Part shown: one piece after another, positions 36,001 to 45,371 of the stretch
Position numbering within the stretch: the stretch's first letter is position 1
How the letters are laid out: the number at the start of each line of letters is the position of its first letter
DNA from: Planctomycetaceae bacterium
GTDB taxonomy: Bacteria > Planctomycetota > Planctomycetia > Planctomycetales > Planctomycetaceae
Direction: 5' to 3'
Assembly: GCA_041398825.1 (NCBI GenBank)
Contig: JAWKTX010000001.1
Span: forward strand, 62,001 to 126,000
DNA length: 64,000 nucleotides
Program-made: the position numbers and the translations under genes
The notes under the pieces: model-generated
What the model was told of the DNA's origin: nothing
Database searches by the model: none
Seen by the model: only the letters and a program-made list of their open reading frames with translations

Positions 36001-37073
36001 ATTTTGTGGAAGCATTCTGGAATGACGATGACGTTTCATGCCAGTTCCATGCATACAACTTTGATCTGCAGACAGATTCGCGGGGAAATTTCTGGTTTGC
36101 GAAGGCAGGGCAATACACGAATCACCATCGCCCGGGCAGCATCATGAAGATTCCACCGCAGGGAGGTACCGCAGAAGTTGTGGCCTGGGGACTTCGCACA
36201 CCCAATGGCATGGGAAAACTGTCCGACGATCGTTTCACTGTGTCTGATAATCAGGGGCCGTGGATGCCGGCAGGGAAGATCTCTTTGATCAAAGATCGTG
36301 GATTCTACGGCAATATGCCAATTAACGACGAACAGGAGCAGTGGCTCAAGGCTCAGCATGGCGGGAGTTTGCCCGATGCCTTCGATGAACCGATGATCTG
36401 GCTTCCGCAGGATGTCGACAATTCCTGTGGCGGGCAGATCTGGGTGGACGACGGACGTTTTGGCCCCCTTGCAAATCGGCTTATTCATTCATCATACGGG
36501 AAGGGGTGGCTGTATTACCTGGCCTTGCAGGACGTCGACGGAATGACTCAGGCGAGCGTCGTCCCGCTTCCGCATCAGTGGGATGCCGGCGTGATGCGTT
36601 TGCGAGTTCATCCCGCCGATGGACAACTCTACGGTGTTGGTCTTTCAGGCTGGCAGGGGCCTCGTGATGGTAAGGATGGGTGTTTTCAGCGTCTTCGCTA
36701 TACGGCAGATCCAGTCCTGATGGTTGAACAGACCGAGGTGACAAAGAACGGACTTCGTATCACGTTCAGTTTTGATCTGGACGAACAGTCGCTGAAGAAT
36801 GCCGATTCATGGCAGGCTGAGATGTGGAACTATCTGTGGTCAAAGCGCTACGGAAGCGATCAATTTTCGGTGCGTCGACCGGAAGAACGACATCATGATC
36901 AAGTTGAAGTGACGGATGCCAGGGTTCTGGATTCTCGAACGGTCGAAATAACCATGCCCGGCCTGCAGGTCTGTGATCAAATGCAGCTGAAGATGAACCT
37001 GAAATCGGCTGGCGGACGTCGCTATGCCGAAACGATCTGGATGACCATTCATGCGATTCCTGATGCGGACTGA
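33075..37073 (+). CDS. Secreted cytochrome c / LamG / propeller multi-domain protein
   Basis: The 1332-residue protein has a leader (VVLLMVVCTALPLRGYADE). A planctomycete-type haem-binding module comes first, with CVRCH at 74-78 followed by the DGQTQSGVVARQ-type beta domain, then a second cytochrome c (HCRNCHG near 257). The middle part, with repeated blocks on displayed residues 380-600, resembles DUF6797-like regions. A LamG-type domain covers about 615-745 (TDRTVIVRF, DGKWHTAALVV, RLYVDGKL). The C-terminal third is an NHL/sorbosone-like propeller (GLKRLHDFDDNGEADFVE). It probably passes electrons from extracellular sugar oxidation. Confidence 0.82.
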   Translation: MSKSSTPVSDRRISLSPVVLLMVVCTALPLRGYADEQLLQSLMQQSPEVLAAKVHLRGDPKRGAVVFFKSAAGCVRCHGVGRNSSPLGPDFATLSANVKDGMIDGRPVTEHIVDSVLRPSHSIRKGFETVTVLTLDGQTQSGVVARQADGEIVLRDAADLQKEITIARSNIDEMTVSRTSMMPEGLAGALFDEGEFYCLVKYLSEVIEGGIDRQRLLQPSDDELIVKDDSVGLNHAGILLSLGSRDLQRGREIFQGHCRNCHGTAGDTPTLPSARAFGKQPLKFGADPYQMLLTLTRGNGLMSPMQHLSPRERYQVIHFIREELMKPANPSYVAIDEEYLQSLPKGTGTGDEQQTGERDFGPVLGSQLGNAVNNALTYRLPDDITVSYDLHRMQIADAWAGGFLNLSETQHYRQRGERMPRVDGDRIPGLNTWQWAFRGSFDIPADAKPPRGPVNPERMQYFGHYLHGDRAVMSYAIQGRRILETVQASSDEPNVNERIFSGSVVTLRHTLRIEPGTEPLMLTVAELPNSLDGSAVVVPTDLVSESRIGQSLVGHPEPSRVGTPVPVSDRTAMLTAPPDRSSRGPRMSNEAMHVVRAEEARKLDLGTTDRTVIVRFRTENDGTLVASTPDRGEWKPDGKTLFVRGGRLVFDIGWVGALVGRIPVSDGKWHTAALVVTADETRLYVDGKLDGVRKGFRRDPVAGHVLKIGATATNFGGDFSGELEWVTVIDSAMSDEALASQGNVAERPPRKALFVWVPPHNHPAQSGSGTTAGTPRVVNAAQVAGDVEGLQWISSFEDRIVLGIPASDKVQLIQISRASFETTEQNIEAWRGGEISLPLWSAKEEPQGSVEDLGQLLQGGPTRWPQLLTVRGQLGESINGYALDSIPVPFENPWNSWLRTSALDFFSDGRAVVTTHGGDVFIISGIDASLRQVRWKRFAAGLFEPFGVRVVNDTIYVTCRDGLKRLHDFDDNGEADFVEAFWNDDDVSCQFHAYNFDLQTDSRGNFWFAKAGQYTNHHRPGSIMKIPPQGGTAEVVAWGLRTPNGMGKLSDDRFTVSDNQGPWMPAGKISLIKDRGFYGNMPINDEQEQWLKAQHGGSLPDAFDEPMIWLPQDVDNSCGGQIWVDDGRFGPLANRLIHSSYGKGWLYYLALQDVDGMTQASVVPLPHQWDAGVMRLRVHPADGQLYGVGLSGWQGPRDGKDGCFQRLRYTADPVLMVEQTEVTKNGLRITFSFDLDEQSLKNADSWQAEMWNYLWSKRYGSDQFSVRRPEERHHDQVEVTDARVLDSRTVEITMPGLQVCDQMQLKMNLKSAGGRRYAETIWMTIHAIPDAD

Positions 37074-37469
37074 CGGCCTTCTGACGCGCTGCCTGAATGT
37101 CGCCTCCAGGAATCAGAGATCGCATGACGTCGTCTGTCCATTTCCATCAGAATTCCTCCTGTCTTTCCACTATTGCCGCCGCGACCCGTCGAAGAGCTTC
37201 CAGGAACAGAGCGTCTGAAAAAGCTCTTGATTACTCCAATGGATTGAGCTGACAACATCTGGATTTACAGCGGCTTTGTTAAGTCATTCCGGTACGGTGA
37301 GTCCCGCTGCGGGATGAGGAAACCCGGGTGGTGGCAAATATTTATAGCCGAGGTGGCGGAATCCATTGAGGCTCGCCATACTTCGCGCGAAACAAATCTG
37401 TTGTGCATTTTTTTCAATCCACGGGGCCACTGATTGTCCTGTTTCCATGTTGCGTCGGAGCTGTTCCGG

Positions 37470-38090
37470 ATGCCGCTCAAAGATGTTCGGCTGTCGATAA
37501 TTGAAGAGCGAATTCCTCGAAGGATCTCTGATTTCCTGCGTGAAGCGGATGAACGCATCGAAGAGTTCATTTCTGAACGCAGGGTTCGGATCAGCGGCTT
37601 TGTCCCCAGCGATTTCGTAGCCGTGTACCACGCCCTGAATACGATGGTCGATAGCGATCTGGCAAACGGTGATATGTTTTGCGAATGGGGCAGCGGCTTC
37701 GGGATTGTGACGTTGCTGGCCGCACATTTCGGATTTGAGTCGTGGGGGCTGGAGATTGAGGCGAGCCTGGTCGATGCGGCCATGGAAATGTCGAAAGACT
37801 TTGATTTGCCTGCAGAGTTCATCCATGGGAGTTTCGTCCCTGAGGGCGCGCAATCAATGGTCGAAGGCGCAAATCAGAGTGACGTGATGTGGTTGTACAC
37901 GGACGCTGATGATGCTTATGCAGAAATGGGCTTGACCATTCGAGACTTCGACGTTGTTTACGCATTTCCATGGCCAGGAGAAGAGGATCTGATCGCAGAT
38001 CTGTTCGAAGCCTATGCTTCTGCCGGTGCGTTGTTATTAACCTACGGACATCTGGATGGAGTCCGTGTTCGGCGGAAGGTTGCTGTTTAG
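37470..38090 (+). CDS. Class I SAM-dependent methyltransferase-like protein
   Basis: From ATG 37470 the 206-residue protein has the SAM-binding loop CEWGSGFGIVTLLAA and SWGLEIEASLVDAAMEM acid after strand 2, then a DVVYAFPWPGEED segment where the catalytic motif IV would sit. The substrate is unknown. Its stop TAG at 38088-38090 is followed immediately by repeat R2. Confidence 0.75.
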   Translation: MPLKDVRLSIIEERIPRRISDFLREADERIEEFISERRVRISGFVPSDFVAVYHALNTMVDSDLANGDMFCEWGSGFGIVTLLAAHFGFESWGLEIEASLVDAAMEMSKDFDLPAEFIHGSFVPEGAQSMVEGANQSDVMWLYTDADDAYAEMGLTIRDFDVVYAFPWPGEEDLIADLFEAYASAGALLLTYGHLDGVRVRRKVAV

Positions 38091-38186
38091 CTGTCCGTTG
38101 AAAAACCGGGACAGGCACGCCAGAAGAATGGAAACGTCGTGTATTCAGCTCTCCTGCTCGAGCCAGTCCCGATTTTCAACAGGCTG
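38091..38186 (+). repeat. Terminal-inverted-repeat element, copy R2
   Basis: This 96-bp copy starts CTGTCCGTTG directly after the preceding stop codon and ends CAACAGGCTG. TTTAG flanks it on both sides, which could be a short target duplication. Its ends are inverted repeats of about 26 bp. Confidence 0.85.
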
Positions 38187-38426
38187 TTTAGCCTTGTGCC
38201 CGATTTCTTCCGCAAGATGAAATTCACCGAAATCCGGCAAGATTTCCAACTGCCCGTTTCGACCCCGAATTCGCATTGTCTGCCAGCGATTGCACAGACA
38301 ACATAGACGACGCTGATTCCCTCTCCCGTCGCGTGGGTGTTTCTGCGATTTCTGAATCGCCGCATCAGTCATTCAGGACTGATGATTTCGCACGCATGCA
38401 GTATTCTCTTCAAGAAAGGGTGTGCC

Positions 38427-39377
38427 ATGGATTTGTCTCCCGTTTCTGCGCTCCAGATCATGACCCGCAATCTGGCAACAACCACCCCCAATGTTCACGT
38501 GCTGAATGCCGTGGACAAGCTGATCGCTCAACGTGTTTCCGGTTTGCCTGTTGTGACCGAGACTCATGTTCTGATAGGACGTTTCACGGAACAATCTGCA
38601 ATTGCCGCTCTGGATTTAGCGGGACTCAGCGACAAACCGTCTTCTTTGAATAGTCGAAGTTGCCTGAACCTGTTGATTGCTGCGGACGTCATGAAACCCC
38701 CGTCTCTGGTACTCCACAGCCATTCCGACGTGATGTCGTGTACCGACCAGTTGATACGCAAGGGAGTATCGGGCGCTCCGGTACTGGCTTCTGATGGTAC
38801 TGTACTGGGCGTCTTCTCCGAAAAATCCGCAATGCAGGTGTTTATTCGACTGTGCTGGGAACAATCGCCATGCGCAGCGGTGACTGCATGGATGGATGAC
38901 GAGCCCGGACGAATGATCAATGAGCAAACGACATTGCCCGAGATTCTCGAACGTTTTCATCAGACCTCTTTTCGGCGTCTGCTTGTGACTCGCCAGGGAC
39001 GTTTGATAGGCGAAATTACGAGGCGAGATGCGCTGTCTGCCGCAGTCACGGCCATCAGAACTCCGCTAGTCGAATCACAGGACAGGGCGGACATGAATGG
39101 CCTTGCATACAAGGCAACCGTATCCTTCTGGATGCAGCATGAAGTTCCGGTTGTTTCGCCAGCGTTGAACGTCTTGTCCATCGCGCAGAACTTTATCGAA
39201 TCGTCAGTCCGGCAATTGCCGGTTGTGGACGATGGATCCCTGCTGGGACAAATCAGTCGAAGCGATCTGCTGAGGGCCGTGCAGAGATTCTTTCCTGTTC
39301 CACAGCCTGCTGCTGCTCGCCCACAACCGCTTTACCTGAGCGCTGTGGCTCCGGGAAGAGAATTCGTTACCACGTGA
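38427..39377 (+). CDS. Four-CBS-domain protein
   Basis: From ATG 38427 (AAAGGG upstream) the 316-residue protein contains four CBS units. They are visible as repeats of a T-x-x-A-x-x-L..V.GxPVV pattern: about 11-60 (KLIAQRVSGLPVV), 80-130 (QLIRKGVSGAPVL), 150-205 (RRLLVTRQGRLIGE) and 235-290 (SSVRQLPVVDDGSLLG). CBS pairs bind adenine nucleotides and act as energy sensors. No attached catalytic domain is present. The longer open frame to 38337 is not needed. Confidence 0.87.
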   Translation: MDLSPVSALQIMTRNLATTTPNVHVLNAVDKLIAQRVSGLPVVTETHVLIGRFTEQSAIAALDLAGLSDKPSSLNSRSCLNLLIAADVMKPPSLVLHSHSDVMSCTDQLIRKGVSGAPVLASDGTVLGVFSEKSAMQVFIRLCWEQSPCAAVTAWMDDEPGRMINEQTTLPEILERFHQTSFRRLLVTRQGRLIGEITRRDALSAAVTAIRTPLVESQDRADMNGLAYKATVSFWMQHEVPVVSPALNVLSIAQNFIESSVRQLPVVDDGSLLGQISRSDLLRAVQRFFPVPQPAAARPQPLYLSAVAPGREFVTT

Positions 39378-39440
39378 GGTTCCGTTAATCAACTGTGATC
39401 AGTGTTCAGGAATGTGGCTCGGGCCGTCCATTGAATCTTG

Positions 39441-39473
39441 AAACGCTTCGATGTTTCGTCGAAGCGTTTTTTT
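39441..39473 (+). terminator. Intrinsic terminator
   Basis: AAACGCTTCGA (39441-39451) pairs with TCGAAGCGTTT (39459-39469) and continues into a seven-T run. It closes the CBS gene, 64 bp after its stop. Confidence 0.85.
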
Positions 39474-39520
39474 GCGTACCCTGTTTCGCGCTCAGATCGT
39501 GTTCTTGTTAGGGCTGTTAT

Positions 39521-42121
39521 ATGTTCGTGCGTTGCCTGATTGTCTTGCTTTACTGCCTGGGGGAGTCTGTGTGCCCTGGCGAAGATCATCAAATTGATGT
39601 TACCGAGGTATCTGCTGATGTTCTGATTGTTGGCGGAACCGAATCTGGATGTGCGGCGGCGGTGCAGGCAGCCAGAATGGGAGTAAAGTCTATTGTACTG
39701 GTCAATGATACGTCCTGGCTTGGCGGACAGTTTTCGTCGGAGGCCCTGGTTGCAATCGACGAGAACCGGGGACCGGCCGGCTACGATCACACGGTTCCCT
39801 TTCCGCGGAACGGTTCGTTTCTGGAGATCATTGACCTCATCGAGCAGCTGAATAACCGCAAGTACGGAGCATCTCGCCCGGGGAATACACGCGTGATTAC
39901 GACCTGTCGACCCGCGGATGCCGCCGAAGTTTTTCAGGAATGGCTGCAGCCCTATGTAGCGTCTGGTCAGCTTAAAATCGTCGACAACCAGTTTCCGATT
40001 GCTGCATTCAGAACAGGGGATCGGTTGAATGGAATGATGTTTGAACCGGCCATGGTTACTGATAATGACAACGGAGATCAGGTGAAGAGCAAGCTTATTG
40101 TTCGAGCTGCAATTACCATTGATGCCTCTGACTGGGGCGACGCGATCAAACTGGCTGGCGCGGATTATGAATTCGGGCCCGATTTGCATGACAAGTATGG
40201 AGAACCGCTCGCTCCGATCGATCGCAGCTCGTACCCCGTCACGGATATGAATCCAGTGACATACAATTTAGTGATCCATGAAACAGATCGATACGAGCCC
40301 ATTCCTGCTCCTGAAAACTATAATCCGGAAAACTACCGACATCACAACTGGCCGCGGGATCCATTGTGGTTGTATGAAAGCCGACGGATCATCGATCACT
40401 ACAATCTCCCGGATGTCACGCACCCGGATGTTCTCCTGCTGTGTTTTCCGGCGATCGACTACCCGCTGGACGTTCTGCCTGCTGGTGTGGCCGCTGCTTT
40501 GGAGGCAACAGAGCAGGGGGCTTCCGCAAAGAATATTGTTCAGCTCAGTCGCACCCAGCGGGAGATTATATTTCGTGATGCAAAACTATACTCGCTGGGA
40601 TTCCTGCACTACCTGCAGACAGAAGTTCACTCCGCGATGCCGGATCAGGAACACAGTTTTCGTCGGTTTGAACTTACAGACGAATTCAAGACCTCAGATC
40701 GACTGCCACCAAAGCCATATATCCGCGAATCACTGCGACTGCGAGCCATGTACATGATGCGACAGCAGGACACAATGGGGTATCGGGGGAATGCCAGAAG
40801 GTATTCGCAGGTGATGTATCATGACGCGTTGGGGGCATGGCAGTTCGAATATGACTTCCATCCGACACGGCGAGTGTTTCTGGACGACGATAACCCGACC
40901 GGTCCCTGGAAATGCGATTTTCGTCCCGGCCGAACATGGGGACCGCCCTACAGTGGGCTTAGTACTTTTCCGCTGCGCAGCTTGATCCCGGCGAAGCTGG
41001 ATGGGCTTCTGGGATGTCAGAAGAACCTGGGATACAGCAGCATCGTCAGTTCGGCGCTGCGTCTGCATGACCAGAGCATGGCGATCGGTACTGCGGCTGG
41101 GGCAACTGCCGCATTCTGCATCAGACATCAGATGGATGCCCGGGCCATTCCGGTGAATCGTGAGCGACTCGTGGCGCTTCAGCGTTCACTGGTTGAAGAG
41201 TGTGATGAATCTTGTCGGCATATCCTGTGGCCATTTCCTGATTTAAAGCCTGATCACGCTGCCTTTGTTGCCGCCAATCTACTGGCTGTAACGGGCAGTC
41301 TTCCGCTTGACCCGCGTCGGCCGGAGCTGAATCCTGATGTGCCAGCCACGATCGACTGGTGCAATGAAGTAAAGCAAATCTCCCTGGCTCAGCGCAATAC
41401 CGTGGGGGACATCGATATCCCGTTGATTGAAGGTATGACACGTGGCGAGTTTCTCATCAAATGGTGGAAGGCCATTGAATCTTTGTCGATGAAATCTTTT
41501 CACAGCAGGTCAGGTAAAGTCACGTCTCCTGCCGACTCAGATGGAGACGGTATTGATGACATTGAAGATGCTCTTCCGTTCGATCCCGCTCCAAACAGCT
41601 GGTCCCATATTTCGGTCCCTGCGGATCGGGATGGTGTGCCGGATTCGTTGGCTGGTAAGCCGGTTGACGGAGTCATTCGGTTCAATTTTGCCGGGCCGGG
41701 TGTGACTGATATTGATGGCTTCCGGAAGGAAAGCGGTCGCAAATTTGAAACGGAATCTGGTTTTGGATGGCGGCGAGACATTTCTTCAAATCACCGAAAG
41801 CGTGAGCAGATCAGCGGCGATTATCGTGATACATTTCTGTTTACACGTAGTCATGATACCTGGGACTTCGCTGCCAGAAATACCCGATGGAGGGTTACGG
41901 TTTGCGTCGGCGATTCCGGCCATGAACAATCAGGTCAGAATGTGACGGTGGAAGGTCAGCCTCTGGTCCGGAATGAGACAACAGCCGCCGGAGAATGGCT
42001 CGAACGTTCCATGATCGTGTCTGTGAGCGACGGCATGCTCACACTGGAGATTGGATTAGCGGGCTCGACAACGAACACCTGTCTGAACTGGATCGAGATT
42101 GTACCTGTGGACGAGCCATGA
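39521..42121 (+). CDS. Secreted FAD-dependent oxidoreductase with calcium-type repeats
   Basis: The 866-residue protein has a leader (FVRCLIVLLYCLGES) and the FAD_oxidored-type dinucleotide fold DVLIVGGTESGCAAAVQAARMG near 33-53, then WLGGQFSSEALVAIDE. The enzyme part runs to about residue 610. Thrombospondin-type-3-like calcium motifs (DSDGDGIDDIEDALPFDP near 672) and DRDGVPD follow. A beta-rich C-terminal domain with VTVCVGDSGHEQ looks like a carbohydrate- or malectin-like binding module. The substrate of this FAD family in planctomycetes is not known. Confidence 0.85.
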   Translation: MFVRCLIVLLYCLGESVCPGEDHQIDVTEVSADVLIVGGTESGCAAAVQAARMGVKSIVLVNDTSWLGGQFSSEALVAIDENRGPAGYDHTVPFPRNGSFLEIIDLIEQLNNRKYGASRPGNTRVITTCRPADAAEVFQEWLQPYVASGQLKIVDNQFPIAAFRTGDRLNGMMFEPAMVTDNDNGDQVKSKLIVRAAITIDASDWGDAIKLAGADYEFGPDLHDKYGEPLAPIDRSSYPVTDMNPVTYNLVIHETDRYEPIPAPENYNPENYRHHNWPRDPLWLYESRRIIDHYNLPDVTHPDVLLLCFPAIDYPLDVLPAGVAAALEATEQGASAKNIVQLSRTQREIIFRDAKLYSLGFLHYLQTEVHSAMPDQEHSFRRFELTDEFKTSDRLPPKPYIRESLRLRAMYMMRQQDTMGYRGNARRYSQVMYHDALGAWQFEYDFHPTRRVFLDDDNPTGPWKCDFRPGRTWGPPYSGLSTFPLRSLIPAKLDGLLGCQKNLGYSSIVSSALRLHDQSMAIGTAAGATAAFCIRHQMDARAIPVNRERLVALQRSLVEECDESCRHILWPFPDLKPDHAAFVAANLLAVTGSLPLDPRRPELNPDVPATIDWCNEVKQISLAQRNTVGDIDIPLIEGMTRGEFLIKWWKAIESLSMKSFHSRSGKVTSPADSDGDGIDDIEDALPFDPAPNSWSHISVPADRDGVPDSLAGKPVDGVIRFNFAGPGVTDIDGFRKESGRKFETESGFGWRRDISSNHRKREQISGDYRDTFLFTRSHDTWDFAARNTRWRVTVCVGDSGHEQSGQNVTVEGQPLVRNETTAAGEWLERSMIVSVSDGMLTLEIGLAGSTTNTCLNWIEIVPVDEP

Positions 42122-42206
42122 GAATGGTGTGAACCCGGCCCGGTGGTCTCACAACGATGTCTTCAGCCTTGAACCGTTTTGTTTGTTTATGGCGATCTTA
42201 GCTTAG

Positions 42207-42301
42207 CTGTCCGTTGAAAATTGGGACAGGCACGCTGGACGGCGGTAAACCGTCGTATCTTAAGGTCCCTTGTTCGAGCCAGTCCCGTTTTCAACGGACA
42301 G
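42207..42301 (+). repeat. Terminal-inverted-repeat element, copy R3
   Basis: This 95-bp copy has the most symmetric ends: CTGTCCGTTGAAAA and TTTTCAACGGACAG are perfect inverted repeats. TTAG borders it on the left and TTTAG on the right. It lies 85 bp after the FAD oxidoreductase gene; the rest of the 370-bp gap shows no gene. Confidence 0.85.
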
Positions 42302-42490
42302 TTTAGAGTTCATGGACCTGAATTCTGTTTGCTGAGGGAACTTTGCTGCTGTTTGCGTACATTTCCAGCAGTCTTTTGAATAGCCTATAAAGACCAGCAC
42401 ATTCGTTTCTGCAGTGTTCAGGCAGGAGCGCTGAAACTGACGTTCATTGACCGAGTCAAATATCTGCCCATCCTTGAAAGTTGTGATCCC

Positions 42491-43861
42491 ATGACTGTAT
42501 CGAATACCCCATCACGTCGTCGCTTCCTGCAGAATGTTGCTGCTCTGGGAGCTGCGGCCGTTTTATGCCCGAATTCCAGTCGTGCCACCGGTTATCTGTC
42601 GCCGAATGACCGGCCCGTATTTGCCACCATTGGACTTCGAAATCAGGGTTGGGCAATTACGAGCAAATCTTTTCAGTTTGCAGACTTTGCCGCGTTGGCG
42701 GATGTCGATGCGAATGTGTTGGGAGCCAATGTTGAAAAGACGGAGAAAAGGCAAACAAAGAAACCGGACGCCTACAGCGACTATCGAAAGGTTCTGGATC
42801 GTCAGGATATCGATGCCGTTATGATTGCGACGCCCGATCACTGGCACACCAAGATCGCTGTGGAAGCGATGCTGGCCGGCAAGGATGTTTATTGTGAAAA
42901 GCCGCTTACGCTGACAATCGCTGAAGGCAAACTCATTGAAAAGATGGTGAAACAGACCGGGCGAGTGTTTCAGGTCGGAACGATGCAGAGAACAGAATCG
43001 GAACAGCGATTTCTGCAGGCCGTGGCGCTGGTTAAGGCAGGACGCATTGGCAAAGTAAAACGCGTCACCTGCGGTATTAACGGAATGGAGTCTTCGCCGG
43101 TGATTCCGGTGACAGCTGTACCGGAAGGGCTCGACTGGGAATCCTGGCTTGGTCCGGCTCCCAAAGTTGATTATCGAGCCTTACCGCAGCTTCGCGAAGG
43201 ATATGGGGGTGGCGTGCCCCTGTTCAGCAATTGTCACTACGCATTTCGTAATTGGCACGAGTACAGTGGCGGTAAGTTGACTGATTGGGGTGCTCACCAC
43301 GTCGATATTGCCTGCTGGGCATTAGGTGCGACTGAGACCGGGCCAAGCCGCATCACACCGCTGGAGTTCAACCTGCCTGTTGAATACAAGGATGGTTTTC
43401 CGGTAGTTGATGATCAGTATAATGCCGCCACAAGCTTTCGAATCAAAGTCGACATGCCTGACGATGTCGAAATGATCATCACGAGTGAAGGCGATAACGG
43501 CATCCTCTTCGAAGGCACAGAAGGCCGCTTCTTTGTCAATCGTGGCAAGATTGTTGGTGCGCCGGTTGAGGCGCTCAAGTCGAATCCATTGCCTGCCGGA
43601 GCGATTGAAGAAGTTTACGGTGGCCCGGTGAGTGCAAATCACACCGCGAATTTCATCGAAGGTATGCGGTCCCGGAAACAGCCGATTTCTGATGTGTGGT
43701 CTCACAACCGGATGCTGGAGATTTGTCACCTGAGCAACATCGCCATGCGATTGAATCGTTCTCTCGCCTGGGACCCCGTTCATCGCGAAGTCATTGGTGA
43801 CGATCAGGCAAATTCATTCCTTGCGAGAGAGAATCGAAAAGGATACGAGATCAACATGTAG
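42491..43861 (+). CDS. Gfo/Idh/MocA oxidoreductase with Tat signal
   Basis: The 456-residue protein begins with a twin-arginine leader (SRRRFLQNVAALGAAAVL), then the NAD(P)-binding fold and the family signature CEKPLTLTIAEG near 138 with its catalytic lysine, WHTKIAVEAMLAGKDVY just before it, and NCHYAFRNWHEYSGGKLTDWGAHHVDI near 242. It oxidises a sugar or inositol-like alcohol outside the cytoplasm, or is retained there. The substrate is unknown. The PQQ gene follows 104 bp downstream. Confidence 0.9.
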   Translation: MTVSNTPSRRRFLQNVAALGAAAVLCPNSSRATGYLSPNDRPVFATIGLRNQGWAITSKSFQFADFAALADVDANVLGANVEKTEKRQTKKPDAYSDYRKVLDRQDIDAVMIATPDHWHTKIAVEAMLAGKDVYCEKPLTLTIAEGKLIEKMVKQTGRVFQVGTMQRTESEQRFLQAVALVKAGRIGKVKRVTCGINGMESSPVIPVTAVPEGLDWESWLGPAPKVDYRALPQLREGYGGGVPLFSNCHYAFRNWHEYSGGKLTDWGAHHVDIACWALGATETGPSRITPLEFNLPVEYKDGFPVVDDQYNAATSFRIKVDMPDDVEMIITSEGDNGILFEGTEGRFFVNRGKIVGAPVEALKSNPLPAGAIEEVYGGPVSANHTANFIEGMRSRKQPISDVWSHNRMLEICHLSNIAMRLNRSLAWDPVHREVIGDDQANSFLARENRKGYEINM

Positions 43862-43965
43862 CGATCCTTCTCAGGGTGAATTCAGGGAAGATCACCGACC
43901 TGAATTCACCTGTCTGAGATCTGGTTTGCTCATTTCACGATCACCCAGGAATTCGCAGGCCCTGT

Positions 43966-45252
43966 ATGCATCAATCGATCGGCTGTTTGTTCGTCCTGTC
44001 CATCTTCGGAGCATGCATGTCGGCCGCTCCATCGGAGGAGTGGCCATGTTGGCGCGGTCCGCGTGGAGATGGCACATCAATTGAAACAGACGTTCCTGTC
44101 GAATGGAACGGTCAGACTGGCCACAATATTGCCTGGAAAACAGAATTGCCGGCTCACGGACATTCGTCCCCAATTGTTTTTGGGCAATTTGTCTTCGTCA
44201 CAGGCTGCATTGAAGAAACTCAGCAGCGTGTGTTGATGTGTTTTCAGCGTTCAGACGGCAAGCTACTGTGGCAGAGTGTCGTCACGACTTCCACACTGGA
44301 AAAGCGACACAAGCTCAACAGCTATGCTTCGGGGACACCCGCGACAGATGGCAAACATGTTTACGCCACATTTCTCGTGACCGATGGTCGTGAGGTCCCA
44401 GCTCCTAATGTTGGTTCGCCACGTCCGGTAACACCCGGTGAAATTCTGGTCGCAGCCTTTGATTTCGAGGGTAAGGCCCTCTGGAGTGTGTCCCCCGGCG
44501 GTTTTACAAGCGTCCATGGGTTCTGTAGTTCGCCGGTAATCTATGGCAATCTTTTGATCATCAATGGCGATCACGATGGCGATTCGTATGTTGCCGCTCT
44601 GGATCGTTCGAACGGAGAAGTTGTTTGGAAGACTCCGCGTGAGCACAAAACGCGTAGTTACTGTACGCCGATCATTCGCACGATCGAAGGTCGCGACCAG
44701 ATGGTTCTGACGGGTAGTAAACGTGTTGTCAGTATGGATCCACGGTCAGGCGCACTGAACTGGCTGATAGAAGGGCCAACGGAGCAGTTCGTTTCATCGA
44801 TGGTCTACGATGGAGAGAAGTTCTATCTGACGGCTGGGTTTCCGACTCATCATGTGATGGCGGTGCGTCCATCAGGGCAGGGCGACGTCACATCTTCGCA
44901 TGTGGCATGGCATAGTGAAGCGGCCAAATGCTATGTGCCCTCACCAGTGCTGCAGGGACGTTACCTGTTTGTGGCAGATGATCGTGGTACAGTCAATTGT
45001 TTCGATAAGGAATCCGGCGATCGAATCTGGCAGGATCGACTGGGCAACCACTACAGCGCGTCACTGGTGACGGCCGGCGGACTCGTGTATTTCACCGCCG
45101 ATGACGGCACCACTGCAGTCGTGAAGCCGGGAGACAAACTTGATGTGCTGCATCGTAATCCACTGGGAGAGTTTACCTATGCTTCCCCGGCCATTTCCGA
45201 TGGGCAGATTTTCTTTCGGGGCGACCGGTACCTGACTGCCGTTGGCAAATGA
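43966..45252 (+). CDS. Exported PQQ-like beta-propeller protein
   Basis: The 428-residue protein has a leader (GCLFVLSIFGACMSAA) and opens with EEWPCWRGPRGDG, the usual start of planctomycete PQQ-repeat proteins. Repeated blocks of GK-LW or GEVVW with AALDR (for example GKALWSVSP, GEVVWKTPR, SGDRIWQDR) form propeller blades. These proteins resemble BamB or quinoprotein dehydrogenase scaffolds; no catalytic aspartate or calcium site is obvious. It ends before a convergent epimerase gene. Confidence 0.87.
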   Translation: MHQSIGCLFVLSIFGACMSAAPSEEWPCWRGPRGDGTSIETDVPVEWNGQTGHNIAWKTELPAHGHSSPIVFGQFVFVTGCIEETQQRVLMCFQRSDGKLLWQSVVTTSTLEKRHKLNSYASGTPATDGKHVYATFLVTDGREVPAPNVGSPRPVTPGEILVAAFDFEGKALWSVSPGGFTSVHGFCSSPVIYGNLLIINGDHDGDSYVAALDRSNGEVVWKTPREHKTRSYCTPIIRTIEGRDQMVLTGSKRVVSMDPRSGALNWLIEGPTEQFVSSMVYDGEKFYLTAGFPTHHVMAVRPSGQGDVTSSHVAWHSEAAKCYVPSPVLQGRYLFVADDRGTVNCFDKESGDRIWQDRLGNHYSASLVTAGGLVYFTADDGTTAVVKPGDKLDVLHRNPLGEFTYASPAISDGQIFFRGDRYLTAVGK

Positions 45253-45314
45253 ATCTCACCCGGATTGAATGCAGAGGGCGGCAATTGGCACGTCCAATAG
45301 CAGCGAAGACGGGA

Positions 45315-45342
45315 AATGCCTGACCATGTGTTGTCAGGCATT
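45315..45342. terminator. Hairpin between convergent genes
   Basis: AATGCCTGAC (45315-45324) pairs perfectly with GTCAGGCATT (45333-45342) around an 8-base loop. It lies between the PQQ gene (+) and the epimerase gene (-), so it may serve as a bidirectional terminator, though no T-run is attached. Confidence 0.55.
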
Positions 45343-45371
45343 GCACCCCTCACAGATAGTTTGTTCCGGCA

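Noticed and set aside
37347..37362. GCCGAGGTGGCGGAAT, the usual 5' end of a tRNA-Leu, in a gene gap
   Set aside because: The following bases do not fold as a tRNA, and no T arm follows within 90 bp; a chance match or a tiny relic.
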